This document shows, in pieces, positions 7,791-14,770 of a stretch of DNA of 16,869 bases. The stretch lies in contig DAIDAS010000270.1 of assembly GCA_027310505.1 (NCBI GenBank), forward strand, positions 1 to 16,869. Reading direction: 5' to 3'. How positions within the stretch are numbered: the first letter of the stretch is position 1; the number at the start of each line of letters is the position of its first letter. This DNA comes from a bacterium (GTDB lineage Bacteria > Pseudomonadota > Gammaproteobacteria > Burkholderiales > Methylophilaceae). A program made the position numbers and the translations under genes. Under the pieces are notes generated by a model that made no database searches, had not been told where the DNA came from, and saw only the letters and a list, made by a program, of their open reading frames with translations.

Positions 7791-8804
7791 TCAGGGGGCA
7801 GTCAGCTCGGCCAGATCCCAACGCGGTCTGACGGTAAAGGCGTGGTTGCCTTGCCGGTTGTTTTTCAGCCGCATGGCACCGGCAAAAGCGATCATGGCGC
7901 CATTGTCGGTGCAGAACTCCAATCGTGGGTAAGACACCTCGAAGCGATTCTTTCCGGCGGCCCTGTTGAGGGACTCGCGCAGGCGCTTGTTGGCGCCCAC
8001 TCCGCCGGAGACGATGAGACGCTCCAGTCCGGTCTGATTCAGCGCGGCCACGCACTTGGCCGTTAGCACATCCACCACGGCTTCCTGAAACGCATAGGCG
8101 ATGTCGGCCTTGGCGGCATCGTCCATCGCCGATGCGGTGACTGCCGTCAGTACGGCAGTTTTGAGGCCGCTGAAGCTGAAATCGAGGTTGCCGCTGTTCA
8201 GCATGGGCCTGGGCAGCTTGTAGTTGCCGGGTTTGCCGAGCTCCGCCAATCTGGAAACCGCCGGGCCGCCGGGGTATTCCAGCCCGAGCAGCTTGGCCGT
8301 TTTGTCGAAGGCTTCGCCAGCGGCATCGTCCAGCGTATCGCCCAGCAGCTCGTATTCGCCGATGCCGGAGACGCGCATCAACTGCGTGTGGCCGCCGGAG
8401 ACCAGCAATGCGACGAAAGGAAACGCAGGCGGATTTTCTTCCAGCAGTGGGGCGAGCAGGTGCCCTTCAAGGTGGTGTACGCCGATCGTGGGGATGTTCA
8501 GGGTAAAGGCCAGTGCTTCTGCCACGCTGGTGCCGACCAGTAATGCGCCGGATAGTCCGGGGCCCTGGGTATAGGCGATGGCGTTGATGTCTCCTAGGGC
8601 CAGTCCGGCATCGCGCAGCACTGATTCGGTCAGCGGCAGCACGCGGCGGATGTGGTCGCGCGAGGCAAGTTCCGGCACCACGCCGCCGTATTCCGCATGC
8701 ATCCTGATCTGCGAGTGCAGGGCATGGGCCAGCAACCCATGATTTGTGTCATAAAGCGCGATGCCGGTTTCGTCGCAGGAGGATTCGATGCCGAGTACGA
8801 TCAA
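7791..8804 (-). CDS. tsaD: tRNA threonylcarbamoyladenosine transferase subunit TsaD (t6A37 synthesis)
   Basis: This 337-residue protein transfers the threonylcarbamoyl group to A37 of ANN-decoding tRNAs, together with TsaB and TsaE. The metal-binding pair His111 and His115 lies in GVHHLEGH. Nucleotide-binding motifs include LVSGGHTQLM, LGDTLDDAAGEAFDKTAKLLG and IVSGGVGANKRLRE. The late acidic metal ligand is in CTDNGAMIAFAG. The start is TTG at 8802-8804, giving MIVLGIESSCDETG, the standard family N-terminus. AGGA lies about 8 bases upstream and no better ATG is available. The gene is divergent from rpsU and convergent with plsY. The tsaD/rpsU pairing is conserved in many Proteobacteria. The protein is complete and all expected motifs are intact. 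Confidence 0.96.
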   Translation of the reverse strand: MIVLGIESSCDETGIALYDTNHGLLAHALHSQIRMHAEYGGVVPELASRDHIRRVLPLTESVLRDAGLALGDINAIAYTQGPGLSGALLVGTSVAEALAFTLNIPTIGVHHLEGHLLAPLLEENPPAFPFVALLVSGGHTQLMRVSGIGEYELLGDTLDDAAGEAFDKTAKLLGLEYPGGPAVSRLAELGKPGNYKLPRPMLNSGNLDFSFSGLKTAVLTAVTASAMDDAAKADIAYAFQEAVVDVLTAKCVAALNQTGLERLIVSGGVGANKRLRESLNRAAGKNRFEVSYPRLEFCTDNGAMIAFAGAMRLKNNRQGNHAFTVRPRWDLAELTAP

Positions 8805-8823
8805 GGGTAAGTCCTGAAAATGA

Positions 8824-8852
8824 TTGATTAATTGCGAAGTGGTGGCTAGAAT
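8824..8852 (+). promoter_or_regulatory. Candidate sigma-70 promoter of the rpsU operon
   Basis: TTGATT at 8824-8829 and TAGAAT at 8847-8852 are spaced by exactly 17 bases. The -35 matches consensus at 4 of 6 positions and the -10 at 5 of 6. The predicted start near 8859 leaves about 34 bases of leader with an AAGGAGAGAAGG ribosome site before rpsU. Confidence 0.65.
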
Positions 8853-8892
8853 AGCAAACTTTTTCGTTGTCTCTCAAGGAGAGAAGGTTTCA

Positions 8893-9105
8893 ATGACTAC
8901 CGTACGTGTAAAAGAGAACGAGCCGTTTGACGTTGCCCTGCGCCGTTTCAAGCGCATCATGGAAAAGACTGGTCTGCTGACCGAGCTGCGCGCTCGCGAG
9001 TTCTACGAGAAGCCGACCTGGGAACGCAAGCGCAAGGCTGCTGCCGCTGTTAAGCGCCAGTATCGCCGTCTGCGCAACCAAACGCTGCCGCCCAAGCTCT
9101 ACTAA
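8893..9105 (+). CDS. rpsU: 30S ribosomal protein S21
   Basis: S21 is a 70-residue, very basic protein of the small ribosomal subunit platform, near the anti-Shine-Dalgarno end of 16S rRNA. The sequence MTTVRVKENEPFDVALRRFK and the Arg/Lys-rich helix EFYEKPTWERKRKAAAAVKR are diagnostic. The ATG at 8893 has a strong AAGGAGA site upstream. A longer in-frame start at 8824 would fall in the promoter and is rejected. It is the first gene of the macromolecular synthesis operon (rpsU-yqeY-dnaG-rpoD) and is divergent from tsaD. Confidence 0.97.
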   Translation: MTTVRVKENEPFDVALRRFKRIMEKTGLLTELRAREFYEKPTWERKRKAAAAVKRQYRRLRNQTLPPKLY

Positions 9106-9117
9106 TTGATTTCTGCC

Positions 9118-9564
9118 GTGTCTCTGAAGATTCGTATCACGGATGATATGAAGGCCGCGATGCGCGCCAAGGACGCTGCGCGTCTGGGTGCGATCCGGCT
9201 GCTGCAGGCTGCCATCAAGCAACGCGAAGTGGATGAGCGCATCGAGCTGGACGATACGCAGGTGATCGAGGCGATCGAGAAGATGCTGAAGCAGCGTCGC
9301 GATTCGATCAGCCAGTACGAAGCCGCCAACCGCCAGGATCTGGCAGACGCCGAAAAGTACGAGGTGTCGGTGTTGCAGGAGTATTTGCCGCAACCCCTGA
9401 CCGAAGCCGAAATCGCCGCCTTGCTGGACAAAGTGGTGGCCGACACCGGCGCTGCCGGCATCAGGGATATGGGCAAGGTGATGGCTGCCGTGAAGCCGCT
9501 GGTGGTCGGGCGGGTCGACATGGGCAGCATTTCAGGGCTGATCAAGGCGAGGCTGGGTGGTTAG
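9118..9564 (+). CDS. yqeY: GatB/YqeY domain-containing protein
   Basis: This 148-residue protein is of the YqeY family, whose fold resembles the tRNA-binding tail of GatB, the tRNA-dependent amidotransferase subunit. Its exact role is not settled. The body shows the family pattern: MSLKIRITDDMKAAMRAKD, then RLGAIRLLQAAIKQREVD, YEVSVLQEYLPQPLTEAEI, GKVMAAVKP and a terminal GLIKARLGG. I choose the GTG at 9118, which gives the typical MSLK start 12 bases after the rpsU stop. A TTG at 9106 is possible but less typical. No good ribosome site is visible, so translation may be coupled to rpsU. It sits between rpsU and dnaG, an arrangement common in Betaproteobacteria. Confidence 0.9.
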   Translation: MSLKIRITDDMKAAMRAKDAARLGAIRLLQAAIKQREVDERIELDDTQVIEAIEKMLKQRRDSISQYEAANRQDLADAEKYEVSVLQEYLPQPLTEAEIAALLDKVVADTGAAGIRDMGKVMAAVKPLVVGRVDMGSISGLIKARLGG

Positions 9565-9593
9565 TCTCCAGCACGACTTGCCGGTGTTGAACG

Positions 9594-9618
9594 AAAAGGA
9601 GCGACGAGCTCCTTTTTT
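9594..9618 (+). terminator. Terminator or attenuator between yqeY and dnaG
   Basis: AAAAGGAGC (9594-9602) pairs with GCTCCTTTT (9608-9616) around a GACGA loop and is followed by more T residues, TTGTTTT. It sits 30 bases after yqeY and just before dnaG. The E. coli operon also has a terminator before dnaG that keeps primase levels below those of S21, so the same role is likely here. Confidence 0.82.
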
Positions 9619-9634
9619 GTTTTATATTCGCTGA

Positions 9635-11395
9635 ATGGCTATCCCGGATTCATTTATTCAGGAGTTGTTGAACCGCGTCGATATCGTCGACGTGATCGAT
9701 GGCAGCGTGCCGCTCAAGAAAGCCGGCGCCAACTACTCCGCCTGTTGTCCGTTCCATAACGAAAAGACCCCTTCGTTTACCGTCAGCCCCACCAAGCAGT
9801 TTTACCATTGCTTCGGTTGCGGCGCGCATGGTACGGCGCTGGGTTTTTTGATTGAATACCAGGGGTTGGGTTTTGTCGATGCCGTGCACGAGCTGGCCAA
9901 GCGCGTCGGCATGACCGTGCCGCAGGAGACGCGCACGGTGCAGGACGTGGCCGCCCAGAAGGCTGCCGTGGGTATGCACGAGGCCCTGCAACTGGCGCTA
10001 GGGTATTACCGCGGCGAGCTGAAAAAATCCGACAAGGCCATCGCTTACCTCAAGGGACGAGGTCTCAGCGGTGAGGTCGCGGCCAAGTTCCAGATCGGCT
10101 ACGCACCGTCCGGCTGGCAGAACCTTTCCAGCGTTTTGCCGGATTATCAGTCCGAAACCCTGACTGCGGCGGGGTTGGTTATTGCTAACGAACAGGGGCG
10201 GCGCTACGACAGGTTCCGGGATCGCATCATGTTTCCGATCCACGACCAGAAAGGCCAAGTGATCGGTTTTGGCGGTCGTGTGCTGGGCGGAGAGGGTGAC
10301 GATGCCGGCCCCAAATACCTGAATTCGCCTGAAACACCGCTGTTCCAGAAAGGGCATGAGCTTTACGGCCTGTTCATCGCTCGCCGCGCCATTCGGGAAT
10401 CTGGCCGTGTTGTCGTGGTCGAAGGCTATATGGATGTCGTGGCGCTGGCGCAGTATGGCATCGGTTACGCAGTCGCGGCGTTGGGGACGGCCACCACACC
10501 GTTCCACATCACCAAGTTGATGCGCCAGACCGACGACATCGTGTTCTGTTTTGACGGCGATGCGGCGGGGCGCAAGGCGGCTTGGCGCGCTGCGATGAAC
10601 AGCCTGCCGGCATTGACGGATGGGCTGAGGTTGAGCTTTCTGTTCCTGCCGCCGGAACATGATCCGGACAGTTATGTGCGTGAGCACGGCAAGGAGGCTT
10701 TTGAACAGGCGCTGCAGGGGGCATTGCCGCTGTCGCAGTATCTGGTCGAAAAGCTGAGCGAGGAAAACGACCTGCAATCGCAGGAAAGCCGCGTGCGATT
10801 CCTGAATGAGGCGGAGCCGATCCTGAAGCAGATACAGGCGCCTCGGCTTGGTCTGCTGCTGAGAAAACGCGTGGCGGAGCTGGCGGGCGTGTCGCTGGAG
10901 GAGCTGGAAAGCTCTCTCGGCCTGAAGCAGACCGCCGTCAGGCGTGCAATGCAGCCTGCGCGTGCCAGCCGTAAGCCGCCTACGCTGGTGCGGCGCCTGA
11001 TACACATGCTGCTGATGAGGCCCGGCCTGGCTGTGCGGCTGGAGACGCGTCTGCTGGTCGGAAAAACTGCTGAAGATGAAGTGTTGCGGCGCTTGCTTGA
11101 ATTGGCTGCCGCCCACCCCCATATGACATCGGCTGCGCTGCTTCATGCTGTGCGGGGCGATCTGCCCGAGCAGCTTCGCACTGAATTGAGTGCCGAGTTG
11201 ATGGAATCCGATGACACGCTTGAGCTCGAAGAGGAATTCGCTGGCGCGTTGCAGCAGTTGCAGATCACCTGGGAGCGGCAGGTGTCAACCGCAGCCGAGT
11301 TGTTGATGCTGGCGCAGGAGAAAGGTTTGCAGGCGCTGACGCCTGAGCAGCGAGCCCTGCTGCAAGGTAGCCGCTGGGGGCACGCTAAGAGCTAG
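9635..11395 (+). CDS. dnaG: DNA primase DnaG
   Basis: This 586-residue primase lays down RNA primers at the replication fork and works with the DnaB helicase. The N-terminal zinc ribbon shows Cys38, His41, Cys59 and Cys62 in CPFHNEKTPSF and FYHCFGCGAHG. The catalytic core includes FPIHDQKGQVIGFGGR and the TOPRIM metal site, with Glu263 in VVEGYMDV and Asp307/Asp309 in FDGDAAGRKAAW. The C-terminal part (about 430-586) is divergent and alpha-helical, as expected for the helicase-binding domain. The ATG at 9635 gives MAIPDSFIQELLNRVDIVDV, the family start. There is no visible Shine-Dalgarno sequence, and a terminator ends about 17 bases upstream. Both features fit low expression. It is the third gene of the macromolecular synthesis operon, directly before rpoD. 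Confidence 0.96.
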   Translation: MAIPDSFIQELLNRVDIVDVIDGSVPLKKAGANYSACCPFHNEKTPSFTVSPTKQFYHCFGCGAHGTALGFLIEYQGLGFVDAVHELAKRVGMTVPQETRTVQDVAAQKAAVGMHEALQLALGYYRGELKKSDKAIAYLKGRGLSGEVAAKFQIGYAPSGWQNLSSVLPDYQSETLTAAGLVIANEQGRRYDRFRDRIMFPIHDQKGQVIGFGGRVLGGEGDDAGPKYLNSPETPLFQKGHELYGLFIARRAIRESGRVVVVEGYMDVVALAQYGIGYAVAALGTATTPFHITKLMRQTDDIVFCFDGDAAGRKAAWRAAMNSLPALTDGLRLSFLFLPPEHDPDSYVREHGKEAFEQALQGALPLSQYLVEKLSEENDLQSQESRVRFLNEAEPILKQIQAPRLGLLLRKRVAELAGVSLEELESSLGLKQTAVRRAMQPARASRKPPTLVRRLIHMLLMRPGLAVRLETRLLVGKTAEDEVLRRLLELAAAHPHMTSAALLHAVRGDLPEQLRTELSAELMESDDTLELEEEFAGALQQLQITWERQVSTAAELLMLAQEKGLQALTPEQRALLQGSRWGHAKS

Positions 11396-11397
11396 CG

Positions 11398-11418
11398 TGC
11401 CCTGCGAAGGGCATTTTT
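11398..11418 (+). terminator. Small terminator-like hairpin between dnaG and rpoD
   Basis: TGCCCT (11398-11403) pairs with AGGGCA (11408-11413) around a GCGA tetraloop, followed by T5. It begins 3 bases after the dnaG stop. The stem is only 6 bp, so it may terminate weakly or act as an RNA-processing site between the dnaG and rpoD messages. Confidence 0.55.
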
Positions 11419-11422
11419 GATA

Positions 11423-11428
11423 TATAAT
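11423..11428 (+). promoter_or_regulatory. Candidate -10 element for rpoD
   Basis: A perfect TATAAT lies within the AT-rich stretch TGATATATAATAC, 37 bases before the rpoD ATG. No good -35 hexamer lies at 16-18 bases upstream; that region is the preceding hairpin. The site is therefore a plausible but unproven internal promoter that would let rpoD be expressed apart from dnaG. Confidence 0.42.
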
Positions 11429-11464
11429 ACAAGGTTTTCCCATTAACCGGTTTTGGGGTCGAGC

Positions 11465-13372
11465 ATGGCTGAAGAGCAGCAAAACGAGAAGTCCGAAGTA
11501 CAGGGTGGTAACGATGCCGATGTGCGCCGCACACGGCTAAAAACCCTCATCGTGCTCGGCAAAGAGCGTGGATACCTGACATACGCCGAAATTAACGACC
11601 ATCTCCCGGATGACATCCAGGACAGTGAGCAGATCGATGGCATCATCGGCATGATCAACGACATGGGTATCCAGGTGTATGAAGAAGCACCGGATGCCGA
11701 AGCGCTGCTGATGTCCGATGCGCCACCTGCCGTGACCGACGAAGATGCCGTGGAAGAGGCCGAGCAGGCACTTTCCACCGTCGATTCCGAATTTGGCCGC
11801 ACCACCGATCCGGTGCGCATGTACATGCGCGAAATGGGCACGGTCGACCTGCTGACGCGCGAAGGCGAAATTGAGATCGCCAAGCGCATCGAAGACGGAC
11901 TCAAGCACATGGTGCAGGCGATTGCCGCTTGCCCCACCACCATCGCTGAACTGCTTGCCATGATCGACAAGGTGCAGACGGACGAACTTCGCGTGGACGA
12001 AGTGGTGGATGGCTTGATCGACGCTGATGTGGGCATGGACGAAGCCATGGCGGCTGGTGCGGAAGAGGAAGAAATCCCGCCGGAAGAGGAAGAGGAAGAA
12101 GAAGAGGACGAAGATGGCAGCAAGGCTGCCGCCATTTCTGCCGCCGCACTGGCCGAGCTGAAGGAGGAAGTCCTCAAGCGCTTCGCCGTGATCCGCGCTG
12201 CATTCGAAAAACAGCAGCAAGTGCTGCAAAAGAATGGCTCGCAGCACAAGAGCTACAAGGCGTTGCAGGAAGAAATCCTCAACGAACTGATGGCGTTCCG
12301 TTTCTCCGCCAAGCAGGTTGAGGCGCTATGCGACCACGTGCGCGCCATGGTGGAAGAAGTGCGTTCGCACGAACGCAAGATCATGGATTTCTGCGTTGAG
12401 AAAGCCGGCATGCCGCGCCAGCACTTCATCAAGGCCTTCCCGGGTAACGAGGGCAACCTGCAGTGGTTCGAGGACGAAGTCGCTTCTGGCAAGGCTTATG
12501 CTGCGAAGCTGGAACGTCATCGTCACAACGTCCTGGATCGCCAGCAGCGCTTGCTGGACCTGCAGGCCAAGGTCGGTCTGCCGATCAGGGAACTCAAGGA
12601 AATCAACAAGCAGATGTCCACTGGCGAAGCACGTGCACGTCGTGCCAAGCGCGAGATGATCGAGGCCAACCTGCGTCTCGTGATCTCCATCGCCAAGAAG
12701 TACACCAACCGTGGCCTGCAGTTCCTCGACCTGATCCAGGAAGGCAATATCGGCCTGATGAAGGCGGTGGACAAGTTCGAATACCGCCGCGGCTACAAGT
12801 TCTCAACGTATGCCACCTGGTGGATTCGCCAGGCCATTACCCGATCCATTGCTGACCAGGCGCGCACCATCCGCATCCCGGTGCATATGATCGAAACCAT
12901 CAACAAGATGAATCGCATCAGCCGCCAAATCTTGCAGGAAACCGGCCTGGAGCCGGATCCGGCTACGCTGGCAGAAAAAATGGAAATGCCGGAGGACAAG
13001 ATCCGCAAGATCCTCAAGATTTCAAAGGAGCCGATCTCCATGGAAACGCCGATCGGCGACGACGATGATTCTCACCTCGGCGATTTCATCGAAGACCAGT
13101 CCACCATGGCACCGGTCGATGCAGCGGTATACGCCAGCCTGCGCGATGCGACCAAGGAGGTGCTGGAATCGCTCACCCCGCGTGAAGCCAAAGTGCTGCG
13201 CATGCGCTTCGGTATCGAAATGAACACGGACCACACGCTGGAAGAAGTCGGCAAGCAGTTCGACGTCACCCGTGAGCGTATCCGTCAAATCGAAGCCAAG
13301 GCTCTGCGCAAACTGCGTCACCCGACCCGTTCGGAACGCCTGCGCAGCTTCCTCGAAACCGGCAACGACTGA
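11465..13372 (+). CDS. rpoD: Primary RNA polymerase sigma factor RpoD (sigma-70)
   Basis: This sigma factor of about 635 residues directs RNA polymerase to housekeeping promoters. The order of parts is: region 1.1 at the N-terminus; region 1.2 near residue 115 (DPVRMYMREMG); a non-conserved insert with a strongly acidic run of Glu/Asp at about 199-217; regions 2.1-2.4 at about 388-470, including the -10-reading FSTYATWWIRQAITRSIADQ; region 3; and region 4.2 from about 590, with the -35-reading TLEEVGKQFDVTRERIRQIE. I use the ATG at 11465 (MAEEQQNEKSEV). An in-frame TTG at 11453 would add four residues and is less likely. The ribosome site is weak (GGGG). It is the last protein gene of the macromolecular synthesis operon, with a tRNA 12 bases after its stop. 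Confidence 0.97.
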   Translation: MAEEQQNEKSEVQGGNDADVRRTRLKTLIVLGKERGYLTYAEINDHLPDDIQDSEQIDGIIGMINDMGIQVYEEAPDAEALLMSDAPPAVTDEDAVEEAEQALSTVDSEFGRTTDPVRMYMREMGTVDLLTREGEIEIAKRIEDGLKHMVQAIAACPTTIAELLAMIDKVQTDELRVDEVVDGLIDADVGMDEAMAAGAEEEEIPPEEEEEEEEDEDGSKAAAISAAALAELKEEVLKRFAVIRAAFEKQQQVLQKNGSQHKSYKALQEEILNELMAFRFSAKQVEALCDHVRAMVEEVRSHERKIMDFCVEKAGMPRQHFIKAFPGNEGNLQWFEDEVASGKAYAAKLERHRHNVLDRQQRLLDLQAKVGLPIRELKEINKQMSTGEARARRAKREMIEANLRLVISIAKKYTNRGLQFLDLIQEGNIGLMKAVDKFEYRRGYKFSTYATWWIRQAITRSIADQARTIRIPVHMIETINKMNRISRQILQETGLEPDPATLAEKMEMPEDKIRKILKISKEPISMETPIGDDDDSHLGDFIEDQSTMAPVDAAVYASLRDATKEVLESLTPREAKVLRMRFGIEMNTDHTLEEVGKQFDVTRERIRQIEAKALRKLRHPTRSERLRSFLETGND

Positions 13373-13384
13373 TAGAGGTTTTGC

Positions 13385-13463
<79 letters not shown>

Positions 13464-13469
13464 ATAAGA

Positions 13470-14549
13470 TCAACGGCTTAGGTTAACTCCTAGGCCGTTT
13501 TTCTTTTCAGTGTGGGGAATATGTGGGAACTGCACCACGTTATTTCCCGTCCTGGATTCGATCCGTGCGGCAGCCACCGCCAGATTATCCGTAGCAAACT
13601 TCGCGTAGCGATCTACCATCACCCGCGATTTCCAGCCGCCCAGGTCTTTCAGTTCATCACAGGACGTTCCCGCCTGACGATGCCATGAGGCCCAGGTATG
13701 CCGGAGATCGTGAAAGCGGAAGTCCTGAATGCCTGCTTTCTCCAGGGCGTGATGCCAAGCATCGTTGCATAGCTCCCAACGAATCGGCTTGTCCCTGTAG
13801 GTGAAGCAAAAGCGCGGATGTTTCCCACGCTGTTCTTCCAGTACTACCACCGCATCACGATTCAAAGGCACGCCTCGCGGTGTGCCATTTTTGGTTTGAT
13901 TGAGCCAGGCAGTCCGTCGTAACACATCCACCCGATCCCATTCCAAACCACGTATCTCACTGGCACGGCAGCCCGTCGCCAACGCAAATCGCACCAACGC
14001 TGCCAAGTGTGGGGCACATACCGCAATAAGTCGGTCAGCCTCTTCCCTGGTCAGCCAGCGATCACGCTCGACTTCACCACCGAGCAGACGAATTTTCGGA
14101 AAATTGTCGATCCATTGCCATTCATCGCGCGCCATACGGAGCAGCGCACGAATCGAGGCAAGGTAACGATTGACCGTCGCAGGCATGTTGCCCTTGCCAA
14201 GCTCTCCCTGGATCACTGACCAGATCACGTCGCCGTTAATCTGGTGCAGCATCAGGTTGCCCAGGTAAGGATCAAGTTTGCGCATAATGCGTTGCACATC
14301 CTTGAAGCTGCGAAGATTCGCCTTTACCGCGAGATACCTGACAACGGCTTCCTGCCAACTTCGCTTGGGCTTAACGCCGAGGTAAGTCTCTTGGAACGCC
14401 TCGTGTCTGAGCTTAGCTAAGTAGGCTTCAGCTTGCGAACGGTCTTCAGTCCGAGAGCTTCCGCGTAAGCGCTTGCCGTTGGGTAGTACCGTATCGATCC
14501 ACCAGAAGCGCGAATTCGGCCGCCGATAGATTCCGGTTTCACGGGCCAT
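13470..14549 (-). CDS. Tyrosine-type site-specific integrase
   Basis: This 359-residue recombinase should insert and excise the element at the tRNA. The N-terminal half has an arm-type DNA-binding segment (MARETGIYRRPNSRFWW) and a core-binding SAM-like domain at about 60-150. The C-terminal catalytic domain has the full set: Arg195 (ATGCRASEIR), Lys220 (LNQTKNG), His280 and Arg283 (FHDLRHTWASWH), Trp306 (LGGW) and the nucleophile Tyr315 (VDRYAKF). No key residue is missing, so it is probably active. The ATG has AAAGGAGA five bases upstream, the best ribosome site of the element. Its 5' end overlaps the small helix-turn-helix gene by 133 bases. Its last codons form the arm of a terminator hairpin, and its stop lies 6 bases from the tRNA. 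Confidence 0.95.
   Translation of the reverse strand: MARETGIYRRPNSRFWWIDTVLPNGKRLRGSSRTEDRSQAEAYLAKLRHEAFQETYLGVKPKRSWQEAVVRYLAVKANLRSFKDVQRIMRKLDPYLGNLMLHQINGDVIWSVIQGELGKGNMPATVNRYLASIRALLRMARDEWQWIDNFPKIRLLGGEVERDRWLTREEADRLIAVCAPHLAALVRFALATGCRASEIRGLEWDRVDVLRRTAWLNQTKNGTPRGVPLNRDAVVVLEEQRGKHPRFCFTYRDKPIRWELCNDAWHHALEKAGIQDFRFHDLRHTWASWHRQAGTSCDELKDLGGWKSRVMVDRYAKFATDNLAVAAARIESRTGNNVVQFPHIPHTEKKNGLGVNLSR
13472..13505 (+). terminator. Terminator for rpoD-tRNA read-through, overlapping the integrase 3' end
   Basis: AACGGCTTAGG (13472-13482) pairs with CCTAGGCCGTT (13489-13499) around TTAACT, with one mismatch, and is followed by TTTTCTTTT. The T-rich tail is on the plus strand, so it stops transcription leaving the tRNA. 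The stem also encodes the last codons of the minus-strand integrase. On the minus strand there is no T-run after the hairpin. Confidence 0.78.
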
Positions 14550-14770
14550 AAAGTCTCCTTTCCGGCCCGCCCTCGCTGCTTATATTCTTCTAACCAGGTA
14601 TCCAGGTCAATCTTGTCATACACCCGACGACGACCGAACTTGATGCAGGGAACATCCAGCTCCGCCAGCAGCGTGAGCCCCACACCCAGATATTCAGCCG
14701 CCTGATCCTTGGAAAGACACCTTACCGCAGGCAAAGGCAGGGCCAGATTGTCGTTATCGTTATTCACCAT
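14417..14770 (-). CDS. Small helix-turn-helix protein, probable excisionase or element regulator
   Basis: This protein of about 117 residues has an N-terminal helix-turn-helix of the excisionase/MerR-like type at about residues 16-58: CLSKDQAAEYLGV, then the wing IKFGRRRVYDKIDLDTWLEEYK. The family usually acts as a recombination directionality factor or as a transcription activator of integrase genes. The C-terminal 60 residues (RAGKETLWPVKPESIGG and on) are not recognised. An ATG at 14770 is chosen, overlapping the replication gene stop by 11 bases. An ATG at 14812 would add 14 residues. Neither has a strong ribosome site, so coupling to the upstream gene is likely. The last 133 bases also encode the integrase N-terminus in another frame. 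The role is inferred from the domain and position. Confidence 0.8.
   Translation of the reverse strand: MVNNDNDNLALPLPAVRCLSKDQAAEYLGVGLTLLAELDVPCIKFGRRRVYDKIDLDTWLEEYKQRGRAGKETLWPVKPESIGGRIRASGGSIRYYPTASAYAEALGLKTVRKLKPT

Noticed and set aside
9998..11146. 382-codon open frame antisense to dnaG
   Set aside because: It is Gln/Arg/His-rich and has no motif. The plus strand encodes a complete primase.
12061..12115. Runs of GAA/GAG repeats in rpoD that look like a simple-sequence repeat
   Set aside because: They encode the acidic segment of the variable insert common in proteobacterial sigma-70 proteins, with mixed codons and no clean tandem unit.
11443..12249. 268-codon Ser-rich open frame antisense to rpoD
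   Set aside because: Its long Ser run is the reverse complement of the acidic Glu codons of sigma-70, so it is a composition artefact.
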